A DNA stretch of 6,857 bases from JBBRMQ01 sp038230775 (GTDB taxonomy: Bacteria > Acidobacteriota > Thermoanaerobaculia > Gp7-AA8). A program made the position numbers and the translations under genes. Shown piece after piece: positions 1-5,138 of this stretch. The DNA is taken from positions 1 to 6,857 of the forward strand of contig JBBRMQ010000232.1 in the NCBI GenBank assembly GCA_038230775.1. Reading direction: 5' to 3'. How positions within the stretch are numbered: the stretch's first letter is position 1; each line of letters begins with the position of its first letter. The notes beneath the pieces were generated by a model that was given only the letters and a program-made list of their open reading frames with translations, was not told where the DNA came from and did no database searches.

Positions 1-30
1 AGCGGCCAGAACCGTATATGGCCTCTGATT

Positions 31-39
31 TGCTACGAT
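31..39 (+). promoter_or_regulatory. Candidate extended -10 promoter element of the STAS gene
   Basis: The sequence TGCTACGAT matches an extended -10 (TG-n-TATAAT type) at four of six core positions. It would place the transcript start near base 46, leaving a leader of about 25 nt before the Shine-Dalgarno-like GGGAGGG at 58-64 and the TTG start at 71. No convincing -35 lies 16-18 bp upstream, and the window begins only 30 bp earlier. This is a motif match only. Confidence 0.3.
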
Positions 40-70
40 CGCGTTGACGCTTTACGCGGGAGGGATCGGT

Positions 71-433
71 TTGATCGTCGAAAAAAAGCACACGGAGAAT
101 TTCACCATCCTCTACGTGGAAGGCCTCATCAAGCTCGGCGAGAGCGCGGAGTTCTTCTCCTCGGCGCTCGAGAACGTCCTCAAGAACGAAAGCACCAACG
201 TCATCATCGACTTCACGAAGATCGACTACATCGATTCCACAGGCATCGGTGAGCTCGTCGGCTACCTCGGCAAATTCACCACCCTGAACCGCAAGCTGAT
301 TCTCGTCAATCCATCGGATCGCATCCTGAAGCTTCTGAAACTCGCCAGACTCGACACCGTCTTCAAGATCTACACGACCGAGGAAGAGGCGATCGCGGCG
401 GAGAGCGGAAGCGGCGCAGCGAAAAGCGCCTGA
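71..433 (+). CDS. STAS-domain protein, anti-sigma factor antagonist type (SpoIIAA/RsbV-like)
   Basis: This 120-residue protein is a single STAS domain, the usual size for stand-alone SpoIIAA/RsbV-type antagonists. Family members bind anti-sigma kinases in the cytosol in a partner-switching cycle set by phosphorylation of a Ser/Thr in the loop before the second helix. That loop is visible here as DSTGIGELVGY at residues 55-65, so Ser56/Thr57 occupy the phosphorylation position. Before it comes the typical strand VIIDFTKIDYI, and after it a strand ending in LILVNP and a helix ILKLLKLARLD. The TTG at 71 is chosen because GGGAGGG (58-64) sits 6 nt upstream. The in-frame TTG at 44 lacks such a site and would lie at the predicted transcript start. 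The tail after residue 104 is Glu/Ala/Ser-rich and probably disordered. No cognate kinase, phosphatase or sigma factor is in the window, so the partner is unknown. A non-sigma role (transport or polarity STAS proteins) is possible. Confidence 0.87.
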   Translation: MIVEKKHTENFTILYVEGLIKLGESAEFFSSALENVLKNESTNVIIDFTKIDYIDSTGIGELVGYLGKFTTLNRKLILVNPSDRILKLLKLARLDTVFKIYTTEEEAIAAESGSGAAKSA

Positions 434-475
434 TCTTCTTGCGCAGCTTCGCCGCGCGTTGACCCCCCTCGTAGT

Positions 476-523
476 CCTTCTCCCCGCGTGCGGGGAGAAG
501 GTGCCCGAAGGGCGGATGAGGGG
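476..523 (-). repeat. REP-like palindromic repeat, copy A (inverted to copy B)
   Basis: A perfect 12-bp stem (CCTTCTCCCCGC / GCGGGGAGAAGG, 476-501, loop GT) is followed by a smaller hairpin GCCC-GAA-GGGC (503-513) and the tail GGATGAGGGG. Read on the minus strand this gives CCCCTCATCC, small hairpin, then the large CT-rich palindrome, the same order as copy B on the plus strand. Elements of this look (CTCTCCCC palindrome plus a small TTC-loop hairpin) are commonly met between genes of GC-rich bacteria. The pair could protect or end the upstream transcript, but there is no T-tract. No repeat-associated transposase is present in the window. Confidence 0.8.
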
Positions 524-540
524 TCGCCCGATTCATGCAG

Positions 541-589
541 CCCCTCACCCGGCCTTCGGCCACCCTCTCCCCGCTGCGCGGGGCGAGGG
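541..589 (+). repeat. REP-like palindromic repeat, copy B
   Basis: CCCCTCACCC is followed by the small hairpin GGCC-TTC-GGCC (551-561) and then a 12-bp stem CCCTCTCCCCGC / GCGGGGCGAGGG (563-589, loop TGC) with a single mismatch. It has the same architecture as copy A in opposite orientation, separated from it by 17 bp. The small-hairpin stem differs from copy A by a swapped base pair that keeps pairing intact. An inverted pair like this resembles the BIME arrangement of REP elements. Confidence 0.8.
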
Positions 590-618
590 AGTACGCATCA
601 CACTGTCGTAATCCAAAC

Positions 619-624
619 TACACT
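619..624 (+). promoter_or_regulatory. Candidate -10 box abutting the asparaginase start codon
   Basis: TACACT (four of six matches to TATAAT) ends 7 nt before the ATG at 632, so transcription would start at or next to the A of the start codon. There is no Shine-Dalgarno-like sequence between 600 and 631, which fits a leaderless transcript. No good -35 is visible at 596-601. The same geometry with a perfect TATAAT appears before the gene at 5151. Confidence 0.3.
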
Positions 625-631
625 TGTCCCC

Positions 632-1651
632 ATGGTGCCGCTCGCCCGCGTGTATCGCGGCGGTCACATCGAGTCATTTCACAGCGGGTCGATCGCCGTC
701 GTCGATGGCACCGGCCGTTTGCTCGCGTACGCGGGCGATCCGTCGTTCGTCACGTGCATCCGATCGGCGGCGAAACCGTTTCAGGCGTTGCCTCTCATCG
801 AGAACGGCGGCGTCGAAGAGTTCGATCTGACACCCGAGGAGATCGCTCTCACCTGTGCCTCGCATGGCGGTGAGCCTCTTCATGTGGCAACGGCGGCGGC
901 GCTCTTGCGCAAGGGCGATTTCGATGAGGAAGACCTTCTGTGTGGCGCCCACGTGCCTTACGACGAGAAAGCGGCGAGCGATCTACGCGCTTCCGGCGAG
1001 CCGCCGTCGTCCCTGCACAACAACTGCTCGGGCAAACACGCGGGCATGCTGCTGGCCACGAAGCTGATGGACCTTACGAGTACGGAGTACATCGATCTCG
1101 AGCATCCGCTGCAACAGTCGATGCGCGAGACCGTTGCCGATTATGCAGGCCTCACGGCGGACGAAGTGCCGGTGGCAATCGACGGATGCGGCGTGCCCGC
1201 GTTCTTTCTGTCACTGCACCGCACCGCGCTGGCGTACGCGCGCCTGATGCAGAGCAGCGAGGACGCACCGACGCGCATCGTCGAGGCGATGACGCGCTTT
1301 CCGCAGTACGTTGGCGGCGCCTGGACGCTCACCACGCCCCTGATGCACGCGTTCGGCGGCGAGCTTCTGGCCAAAGAAGGAGCGGAAGGGCTGTACGCCA
1401 TGGCGCTGGCGCCGCGATTGACCGAGCGGCTCGATGTCGCCGATGATGCCGCGATCGGAATCGCGATCAAGATCGCCGACGGTTCGATGACCCGTGGACG
1501 CAACCCGGTCATCTTCAAGACGCTGGAGCTTCTCGGTGTCGAGGTCGGATCGCGGCGCGATCTCGACCGCTATCGCGAATGGCCACTGCGGAATGTCACC
1601 GGCGCTCTCGTCGGCGAGGTTCGCGCGGAATTCGAACTGGAGTTTCTATGA
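632..1651 (+). CDS. L-asparaginase, Rhizobium etli type (Asparaginase_II family, Zn-binding)
   Basis: A 339-residue cytosolic enzyme (no signal peptide) predicted to hydrolyse L-asparagine to aspartate and ammonia. It belongs to the Asparaginase_II family typified by the R. etli enzyme ReAV, not the E. coli AnsA/AnsB fold. The ReAV active-site residues known to me fall at a constant offset of -3: Ser45 and Lys48 in CIRSAAKPF, Ser77 in CASHGG, and the zinc-site Cys132, Lys135 (NNCSGKHAG) and Cys186 (DGCGVPAF). The second catalytic Lys is probably Lys248 in LAKEGAEG, or less likely Lys280 in GIAIKIADG. Other family marks are YVGGAWTLTTPLM and the N-terminal VYRGGHIESFHSGSI. Length is slightly below the 367 residues of ReAV. 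The ATG at 632 is chosen because the family motif begins within ten residues of it; a longer frame reaching back to 488 would translate the REP-like repeats. GTG at 635 is an alternative start. It overlaps the next gene by 4 nt (ATGA) and heads a three-gene operon. Confidence 0.92.
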   Translation: MVPLARVYRGGHIESFHSGSIAVVDGTGRLLAYAGDPSFVTCIRSAAKPFQALPLIENGGVEEFDLTPEEIALTCASHGGEPLHVATAAALLRKGDFDEEDLLCGAHVPYDEKAASDLRASGEPPSSLHNNCSGKHAGMLLATKLMDLTSTEYIDLEHPLQQSMRETVADYAGLTADEVPVAIDGCGVPAFFLSLHRTALAYARLMQSSEDAPTRIVEAMTRFPQYVGGAWTLTTPLMHAFGGELLAKEGAEGLYAMALAPRLTERLDVADDAAIGIAIKIADGSMTRGRNPVIFKTLELLGVEVGSRRDLDRYREWPLRNVTGALVGEVRAEFELEFL

Positions 1652-2061
1652 GACGACGATTGCTTCCCCTGTTCCTCGTGGTCGTGGCGGCCTCCTGCCG
1701 CACGATCGGCATCTCGATGACCGAAGGCGGATTCTCCGAAGTGTCACCGACGGTGGCGGCGGAGATGATGCTCGACAGCTCCCAGATCGTCGTCCTCGAC
1801 GTTCGGCCCGCCGCCGACTATCGCGGCACCGAGGGTCATATCGCGGGATCGCTGAGCGCGCCCTTCGACTCGATCGAGCGCCAGTTGCCCGAGCTCCTGC
1901 CCTATCAGAACCAGACACTGCTCGTGTACGGCGACTCGTCGACCGACGGCGCGGTGGCCTCCAAGCTCCTGACCGTCGCGGGATTCCGCAACGTCGTCCA
2001 CATTGCCGGCGGGATCAAGGGTTGGATTGAACGCGGATATCGAACGGTTAACTCGCAGTAA
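1648..2061 (+). CDS. Rhodanese-fold putative lipoprotein lacking the catalytic cysteine
   Basis: The 137-residue product starts with a short basic n-region and hydrophobic core (MRRRLLPLFLVVVAASC). The last five residues make a plausible though imperfect lipobox with Cys17 as the lipidated residue, so it is probably membrane-anchored on the periplasmic side. Residues 34-132 match a single rhodanese domain: LDVRPAADYRGTEGHIAGS (50-68) is the CH2A-like motif and GGIKGW (121-126) the CH2B-like motif. In active sulfurtransferases a Cys sits in the loop VYCxxGxRS; here that stretch is VYGDSSTDGA (93-102), with Gly95 at the Cys position. Apart from Cys17 the protein has no Cys, so sulfur transfer by the normal route is not possible. 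Binding or regulatory rhodanese domains without Cys are known. The ATG at 1648 overlaps the asparaginase stop as ATGA, with GGAG at 1639-1642 as the ribosome site. Translational coupling is likely. Confidence 0.85.
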   Translation: MRRRLLPLFLVVVAASCRTIGISMTEGGFSEVSPTVAAEMMLDSSQIVVLDVRPAADYRGTEGHIAGSLSAPFDSIERQLPELLPYQNQTLLVYGDSSTDGAVASKLLTVAGFRNVVHIAGGIKGWIERGYRTVNSQ

Positions 2062-3119
2062 TGAATCGAACAGCGTTCTTCCTCTCCGCTCTTCTTTCTG
2101 TGCCCGTCTCGGCGGCCCCCCCTGTCGACGCCGCAGCTCTCAAGGCGTATGCGATCAAGGCTCTGCCCCGCTGCTCCGACAGCAAGATCACGCTCGACCG
2201 CGTCGATGAGCCGGCGCCCACCGGGTTCGTGAAGTTCTCGCTCATGCAGACCTCGAGCGATCCGACCTGCGGCAAGAAGACCAGCTTTCTCTATTCGCCG
2301 TCCACGCAGCAGGTGCTCATCGGAACGGTGATCAACCTCTCCTTCGACAGCCGGTCGGTCGATCTTCGCGTTGCGCAGGCCGTGAGCGAACGATTGCAGG
2401 TTCCGATCAACGCCACGCTCAGCCGCGCTTTTCCGCTACCGGATGCTTTGAAGCCGGTGTCGATGGCCAAAGCGACCGCCGAGGGTCCGTTCAACTATCA
2501 CGGGTACGTCGACGCCTCGGAGCAGTACCTGATGGTCGCGACGCGCGGGAATCTCAAAGTCGATCCGGGCAAGACACTGGTCGACGGCATCGGACTGAGC
2601 TCGGCTGTACGGCGCGGCAATCCGAAGGCGCCGTTGAAGATCATCGAGCTCTCCGACTTCGAGTGCCCGACCTGCGGCCGCGCGCACAAGGTCGTCGAAC
2701 CGATTGTCGAGAAGCACCTGAAGAACGTCGATTACTACCGCGTCGATCTGCCGCTGTTCGAGATGCACAAGTGGGCGCTCGATGCCGCGATGGGAGCCCA
2801 CGCCATTCAGCGCGTCGCGCCGAAGAAGTACTGGGACTACGTGAACTTCGTTTATTCGAATCAGGACTCGATCGAAAAGATGTCGTTCGATACGGTCCTG
2901 AAGAATTTCTCCGAGGACAACGACATCAGCTGGCCGGCAATCGAGAAACTGTACAAGTCGCCGGCCGACCGCACTGCCCTCGTCGACCAGGTCAGCCGTC
3001 TCATCGACCTCGGCATCAACTCCACGCCGACCTACATCATCAACGGCCAGATCATGGGCTACGGGCCGGAGGGGAAGTTCACGGTCGCCGCGGTGAAGAA
3101 GGCGCTGGGAGAGAAGTAA
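2061..3119 (+). CDS. Secreted DsbA-family thiol oxidoreductase (CPTC) with extra N-terminal domain
   Basis: A 352-residue exported protein. Residues 1-19 form a Sec signal peptide (hydrophobic AFFLSALLSVPVSA, cleavage near Ala18/Ala19, no lipobox). Residues 185-350 form a DsbA/Thioredoxin_4-like domain: GNPKAPLKIIELSDFEC leads into the redox motif Cys202-Pro-Thr-Cys205, there is a helical insertion (about 235-310), and the cis-Pro loop is NSTPTYIING with Pro323. Family members oxidise, reduce or isomerise disulfides in the periplasm; which of these it does cannot be read from sequence. Residues 20-184 are a separate domain I do not recognise, with two further cysteines (Cys38, Cys70) that could pair with each other or be a substrate of the CPTC site. 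The start ATG shares its A with the TAA of the rhodanese gene (TAATG), so the two are probably co-translated and both products act outside the cytoplasm. No DsbB or DsbD partner is present in the window. Confidence 0.85.
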   Translation: MNRTAFFLSALLSVPVSAAPPVDAAALKAYAIKALPRCSDSKITLDRVDEPAPTGFVKFSLMQTSSDPTCGKKTSFLYSPSTQQVLIGTVINLSFDSRSVDLRVAQAVSERLQVPINATLSRAFPLPDALKPVSMAKATAEGPFNYHGYVDASEQYLMVATRGNLKVDPGKTLVDGIGLSSAVRRGNPKAPLKIIELSDFECPTCGRAHKVVEPIVEKHLKNVDYYRVDLPLFEMHKWALDAAMGAHAIQRVAPKKYWDYVNFVYSNQDSIEKMSFDTVLKNFSEDNDISWPAIEKLYKSPADRTALVDQVSRLIDLGINSTPTYIINGQIMGYGPEGKFTVAAVKKALGEK

Positions 3120-3122
3120 TTC

Positions 3123-3138
3123 TTGGCGGCTGCGCCAA
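3123..3138 (+). terminator. Small hairpin just after the operon's last stop codon
   Basis: TTGGCG-GCTG-CGCCAA forms a perfect 6-bp stem with a 4-nt loop 3 nt beyond the TAA at 3117-3119. No T-tract follows, so it is at best part of a termination or 3'-end-protecting structure together with the larger inverted arms downstream. Confidence 0.3.
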
Positions 3139-3139
3139 C

Positions 3140-3236
3140 GCTGACAGTTGACGGTGGACAGTTGACCGTGGACAGTTGACGGTCGGGAGCGCCGCGTTTT
3201 CCGTCAACAGTCAACCGTTAACCGTTAACTGTCAAC
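3140..3236. repeat. Heptamer-phased inverted repeat array 1 (GTTRACN units)
   Basis: The left arm (3140-3181) is six consecutive 7-bp units, in order GCTGACA, GTTGACG, GTGGACA, GTTGACC, GTGGACA, GTTGACG. Because units alternate, it also reads as three 14-bp repeats of GACAGTTGACSGTS (3143-3184). After an 18-bp non-repetitive centre (3183-3200), the right arm (3202-3236) is five 7-bp units in the opposite sense: CGTCAAC, AGTCAAC, CGTTAAC, CGTTAAC, TGTCAAC. Folding 3147-3182 on 3201-3236 gives 28 Watson-Crick and 3 G-U pairs out of 36. It lies between convergent genes, so it could act as a two-way terminator or 3'-end barrier, but there is no standard U-tract after the stem. Confidence 0.85.
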
Positions 3237-3254
3237 GCGCCGCGTGAGCGGCGC
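3237..3254 (-). terminator. GC hairpin after the beta-barrel gene, candidate terminator
   Basis: On the minus strand, GCGCCGC-TCAC-GCGGCGC is a perfect 7-bp stem with a 4-nt loop beginning 1 nt after the TGA stop at 3256-3258. No T-run follows; instead the heptamer array begins at once. The arm GCGGCGC (3248-3254) could also pair with an identical GCGCCGCG copy at 3189-3196 in the centre of the array, giving two mutually exclusive folds. Confidence 0.4.
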
Positions 3255-3255
3255 A

Positions 3256-4038
3256 TCAGAAACCAAGGCTCAACTTCGCCGAGTAACTTTTCACCTGCGC
3301 CTTCGTCGCTTCGATCACGAGTTTCGGCAGGAGCAACGACAGCCGCACGCCGGCGGTGTAGCGCGTGATGTCGCCACTGTCGGTGAGCGTCAGCCGCGGC
3401 GAGACGATCCCGCGTGCATCGCTGCGCATTTTCCCCACGGCGGCGAACGGCATCACCGGTCCGAAGCCCTTGCTGAGAAACGCTTCCAGGCCGTAGGTCT
3501 TGAGCTTGAGAGCGTCGCTGCCGGTGAGCGTGGAGTACGACCCGCGCAGTGCGAGCTCCGGCGTCATGAGGCTGCCGCGGATGATCGGGACGTCGATCGC
3601 GCCGCCGAAGGTCTTGATGCCGCTGCTCGTGATCTGCGCATACGTCGCCGCCACGGTTGCGCCGCCGAAACCTTTCGACACGACGAGGCGCGGAACGCCG
3701 GCATATCCGCCGTGCGTGAAGTCGTCGCTCGCCGGCACGGCGTGCAGCCAGTACACAGACTTTTCGTCGACTTTGACCGCAGTGGCGGCGATGCCGACAT
3801 CGAACCCCAGGAGTCCGGAGGCGCGGGCGGGCTGCACGGGATCGGCAAAGATGCCCTGCGCGATGATGCGCGAGAACGTCGCGAACTCTCCCTGAGTGAC
3901 CTTCGGATCGAACTTCACCTGCGCGAAGAGCGGTGTGGTCGTGATGATGAAGATCAGAAGAGCTGCGAAATGAGATCGTTGCTGAGAAGGAATCCGGACG
4001 GCGTCAGTGCGACGCGTCCTCCGTCCCGCCGCAGCCAC
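3256..4038 (-). CDS. Outer-membrane beta-barrel protein of unknown function
   Basis: I do not recognise the family. The product is exported: a hydrophobic core FAALLIFIITTTPLFA precedes a likely signal-peptidase cut before Gln40 (numbering from GTG 4038). The rest is a run of short amphipathic strands rich in Gly, Thr, Ser and aromatics, with turns such as TDSGD and TGSDALK. It ends in KSYSAKLSLGF, with the terminal Phe typical of BAM-assembled outer-membrane barrels. At about 220 mature residues it would fit a small barrel of 8-12 strands. The mature part has no Cys. The start is uncertain because the signal peptide is encoded across the hemW stop codon: GTG at 4038 and ATG at 4065 lie deep inside hemW, CTG at 3957 forms a CTGA overlap but gives a very short uncharged signal, and GTG at 3918 would remove the signal altogether. 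I chose GTG 4038. It is probably co-transcribed with hemW. Transport, adhesion or a structural role cannot be told apart. Confidence 0.68.
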   Translation of the reverse strand: MAAAGRRTRRTDAVRIPSQQRSHFAALLIFIITTTPLFAQVKFDPKVTQGEFATFSRIIAQGIFADPVQPARASGLLGFDVGIAATAVKVDEKSVYWLHAVPASDDFTHGGYAGVPRLVVSKGFGGATVAATYAQITSSGIKTFGGAIDVPIIRGSLMTPELALRGSYSTLTGSDALKLKTYGLEAFLSKGFGPVMPFAAVGKMRSDARGIVSPRLTLTDSGDITRYTAGVRLSLLLPKLVIEATKAQVKSYSAKLSLGF

Positions 4039-5042
4039 CCCGCACTCACCCCTTGCTCGATCCATTCGACACCCTCCTTGCCGCAGAGCCGCACGACGTC
4101 TTCATAGTCTAGACCGGCCGGTTGTCGCAGCCGGAGGAAAATCGTCTCGCGTTTTTCTTCCACATCCGTGAGCTGCTCGGCGAAGTCCGGCTTGCCCGGC
4201 GCCTCGAGATATCGAGTGAGATCGCGCGTGTTCGCATACCTGCGGCCGGCCATGAACGAGTGCGCGCCGAGGCCGAATCCGAAGTACTCCTCGCGCCGCC
4301 AGTAGCGAAGGTTGTGACGGCTCTCCTCACCCTTCCTGGCGAAATTGCTGATCTCGTATTGCGCCAGACCGGCTCGGTCCAATCGCTCGATCGCGTCGAT
4401 GTAGAGCCGCGCGACCAGGTCGTCATCCGGCAATTTCACGCTGTCGCGCGACACCTGCCGCTGCAGCACGCTGCCGTCTTCGAGGTCCAGCATGTAGAGC
4501 GATAGATGACCGGCGCCGAGATCGATCGCCGTCTCGAGCGACGCACGAAAGGACTCTTCATCCTGGTTGGGCAGACCGAGAATCAAGTCGAGACTGGTGC
4601 GGACTCCTGCATCGACGGCGATCTTCACGGCCGTGCGAGCGAGCTCGGCACCATGAACGCGCCCGAGGGGCACGAGCTCGCGATCGTTGAACGATTGCAC
4701 TCCGATGCTCAAACGAGTGATCCCGAGCGCCCTCCATGACGCGATCGCCTCGGAGGTGATGTCTTCCGGATTCGCCTCCATCGAGTATTCAGCGTCCGGC
4801 AGGAGCGCGAACCGTTCGCGGATCACGGCCGCGATGCGCTCGAGGTGGTGCGCGCGCGTGCGCGACGGCGTCCCCCCGCCAAAGTACACCGTGTCGACCG
4901 GCTCGCCGGCCCCACGCGACGCGACCTCCCTCGCCAGGGCATCGAAGTACGCGTCCTGCAGCGCATCGTTCGTACTGACCGCAAACGCACAGTACGAGCA
5001 GTGGACGCGACAGAAAGGAAAGTGGACGTACAGGCCGATCAT
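3954..5042 (-). CDS. hemW: HemW, radical SAM haem chaperone (HemN-like)
   Basis: The 362-residue cytosolic protein carries the radical SAM 4Fe-4S motif as Cys11, Cys15 and Cys18 in FCRVHCSYCAF. HemW-type proteins have this CxxxCxYCxF form, whereas coproporphyrinogen III oxidase HemN has CxxCxC-type extra cysteines. Further marks are GGGTPS (55-60), EANPE (89-93), the SAM-contact strand RLSIGVQSFN (110-119), LGLPNQ (155-160), YEISNFA (229-235) and the HemW-specific haem-binding HNLRYW (243-248). A winged-helix-like C-terminal region ends in SNDLISQLF. HemW binds haem and is thought to deliver it to respiratory proteins; older databases call it oxygen-independent coproporphyrinogen oxidase. The ATG at 5042 is chosen because the conserved MIGLYVHFPFC begins there. 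A longer frame to 5111 would translate the AT-rich heptamer array. There is no clear Shine-Dalgarno upstream, and the array starts only 4 bp before the ATG, so the promoter must lie in it or beyond. The length is usual for the family. Confidence 0.93.
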   Translation of the reverse strand: MIGLYVHFPFCRVHCSYCAFAVSTNDALQDAYFDALAREVASRGAGEPVDTVYFGGGTPSRTRAHHLERIAAVIRERFALLPDAEYSMEANPEDITSEAIASWRALGITRLSIGVQSFNDRELVPLGRVHGAELARTAVKIAVDAGVRTSLDLILGLPNQDEESFRASLETAIDLGAGHLSLYMLDLEDGSVLQRQVSRDSVKLPDDDLVARLYIDAIERLDRAGLAQYEISNFARKGEESRHNLRYWRREEYFGFGLGAHSFMAGRRYANTRDLTRYLEAPGKPDFAEQLTDVEEKRETIFLRLRQPAGLDYEDVVRLCGKEGVEWIEQGVSAGWLRRDGGRVALTPSGFLLSNDLISQLF

Positions 5043-5045
5043 CTG

Positions 5046-5135
5046 GAATTTCGAATTTCGAAATAAGAATTGGGAATGAAGAACAAGCGGTCCCGATTCT
5101 GAATTCTTCATTCGAAAATTCGAAATTCTTCATTC
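5046..5135. repeat. Heptamer-phased inverted repeat array 2 (GAANNNN units), AT-rich
   Basis: On the plus strand 5046-5087 reads as six consecutive 7-mers, each starting GAA: GAATTTC, GAATTTC, GAAATAA, GAATTGG, GAATGAA, GAACAAG. After a 12-bp centre (5088-5099), 5100-5135 reads as units each ending TTC: TGAATTC, TTCATTC, GAAAATTC (one 8-mer), GAAATTC, TTCATTC. The arms 5046-5071 and 5102-5128 are complementary at 24 of 26 positions with one 1-nt bulge. TTCTTCATTC occurs twice (5104-5113 and 5126-5135). The array fills the gap between the divergent hemW and HD-GYP genes and is much more AT-rich than everything around it, so it may hold promoter elements for both. A weak minus-strand pair, TTGTTC (5081-5086) and TATTTC (5060-5065) with a 15-bp spacer, could serve hemW. 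Confidence 0.85.
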
Positions 5136-5138
5136 ACT

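Noticed and set aside
44..70. TTG at 44 as start of the STAS gene
   Set aside because: No ribosome site precedes it and it coincides with the predicted transcript start; TTG 71 has GGGAGGG 6 nt upstream.
408..455. Terminator hairpin at the end of the STAS gene (GCGGCG near 411 with CGCCGC near 450)
   Set aside because: Pairing is patchy with many mismatches and no T-tract; GC-rich sequence gives such partial matches often.
488..631. Upstream extension of the asparaginase frame to an ATG-type start near 488
   Set aside because: It would translate straight through both REP-like palindromes. Family homology begins just after the ATG at 632.
1579..1647. Longer frame for the rhodanese gene starting inside the asparaginase gene
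   Set aside because: The added residues are Arg-rich out-of-frame translation. ATG 1648 with GGAG upstream and the ATGA overlap gives a proper signal sequence.
3140..3236. CRISPR array
   Set aside because: Units are 7 bp with no spacers, the two arms are inverted, and no cas gene is nearby.
3244..4107. Open frame of 287 codons on the plus strand opposite the beta-barrel gene
   Set aside because: Arg/Glu/His-rich composition with no recognisable motif. The opposite strand gives a signal peptide and barrel C-terminus, and this frame would run through the hairpin after that gene.
3954..5042. Coproporphyrinogen III dehydrogenase (HemN)
   Set aside because: The cluster motif is CxxxCxYCxF and HNLRYW is present, both marks of HemW rather than HemN.
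5043..5111. N-terminal extension of HemW to 5111
   Set aside because: The added residues come from the heptamer array, and the conserved HemW start MIGLYVHFPFC lies at 5042.
3140..5135. Heptamer arrays as terminal inverted repeats of a mobile element carrying hemW and the barrel gene
   Set aside because: The two arrays have different sequences, no transposase or target-site duplication is seen, and hemW is a core gene.
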